DNA from: an uncultured Oscillospiraceae bacterium
GTDB lineage: Bacteria; Bacillota; Clostridia; Oscillospirales; Oscillospiraceae
Direction of reading: 5' to 3'
DNA length: 6,267 bases
NCBI GenBank assembly: GCA_949093475.1
Contig: CARXAY010000083.1
Coordinates: forward strand, 1-6,267
In this document: positions 6,027 to 6,267 of the stretch, in pieces
How the letters are laid out: every line of letters begins with the position of its first letter
Position numbering within the stretch: position 1 is the stretch's first letter
Program-made: the position numbers and the translations under genes
The notes under the pieces: model-generated
Told to the model about the DNA's origin: nothing
The model's database searches: none
The model's input: only the letters and a program-made list of their open reading frames with translations

Positions 6027-6267
6027 ATGAAGAATACCAAGAAGCTCCTTGCGTTGGCTCTGGCTCTGGTGATGGTCTTCGCTCTGGTGGCCTGCACCAC
6101 CGAGAAGCCCGACCCCACTCAGGCGGCCACCGACGACCCCAACCCCACCGAGGGGGTTGAGCCCACCGCCACGCCTGACGGCCCCTTTGAGCTGTCTGTG
6201 AATCTGGCCTCCGAGCCCCAGTCCATCGACCCCGCCCTCAACAGCGCGGTGGACGGCGCGGTGATGC
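6027..6267 (+). CDS. Extracellular solute-binding lipoprotein (probable family 5, OppA-like), N-terminus only
   Basis: The visible 80 residues begin with a lipoprotein signal peptide: basic MKNTKK, a hydrophobic core of Leu/Ala/Val, and lipobox LVAC with the acylated Cys at 23. A Pro/Thr/Asp-rich spacer (about 24-52) would tether the mature protein to the membrane. The last part, LSVNLASEPQSIDPALN, matches the first strand of peptide/nickel-binding proteins (SBP family 5), where 'SEPxSLDP' is typical. ATG 6027 follows GGAGGA (6014-6019) with 7 nt spacing. It would be the substrate receptor for the importer encoded just upstream, but it has its own promoter and leader after a terminator. The gene runs off the window; family proteins are usually about 500-600 residues. 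The lipoprotein call is firm, the family call likely, the ligand unknown. Confidence 0.87.
   Translation, partial: MKNTKKLLALALALVMVFALVACTTEKPDPTQAATDDPNPTEGVEPTATPDGPFELSVNLASEPQSIDPALNSAVDGAVM

Noticed and set aside
5933..6160. 75-residue + strand frame through the leader and start of the lipoprotein gene
   Set aside because: It is out of frame with the lipoprotein, starts inside a hairpin without an RBS, and its C-terminal half is a frame-shifted reading of the signal peptide region.

Overview
The window looks like chromosomal DNA from a GC-rich Firmicute, probably a gut-type Clostridia/Oscillospiraceae relative. The pointers are strong AGGAGG-type ribosome-binding sites with 7-8 nt spacing, sigma-A-like promoters, intrinsic terminators, an endonuclease-type MutL, and a lipobox-containing binding protein. 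The taxonomic placement is an inference from style and composition, not from a marker gene. All genes are on the + strand and collinear.

Layout. (1) 1-978: the 3' part of mutL, covering the end of the N-terminal half, a long Pro/Ala-rich linker and the C-terminal endonuclease/dimerisation domain. An intrinsic terminator follows at 1009-1042. (2) 1101-1129: a promoter (TTGACG-17-TAGAAT) behind an A/T-rich stretch. (3) 1187-5800: four tightly packed genes for an oligopeptide/dipeptide/nickel-family ABC importer: permease B, permease C, ATPase D and ATPase F, with gaps of 1, 17 and 3 bp and a strong RBS before each. A 12-bp stem terminator closes the operon (5809-5840). (4) 5843-5894: an extended -10 promoter with three TTAACA-like repeats at 11-12 bp spacing, the last one being its -35. 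(5) 5918-6004: a densely self-complementary leader. (6) 6027-end: the start of a lipoprotein that looks like the solute-binding protein of the same transporter; it runs out of the window.

How it works together: the binding lipoprotein would capture the substrate outside the membrane and hand it to the two permeases, driven by the two ATPases. The receptor has its own promoter and structured leader, so its level can be set separately from the membrane complex. The substrate cannot be read from the sequence.

The best leads are the leader RNA (three-way junction with an exact G(CUUG)C hairpin and a competing alternative pairing), a roughly 125-residue extracytoplasmic insertion in permease C, and a roughly 45-residue DxxG-repeat insertion in ATPase F. 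I see no CRISPR array, tRNA, rRNA, IS element or phage gene, and no wholly new multi-gene system.
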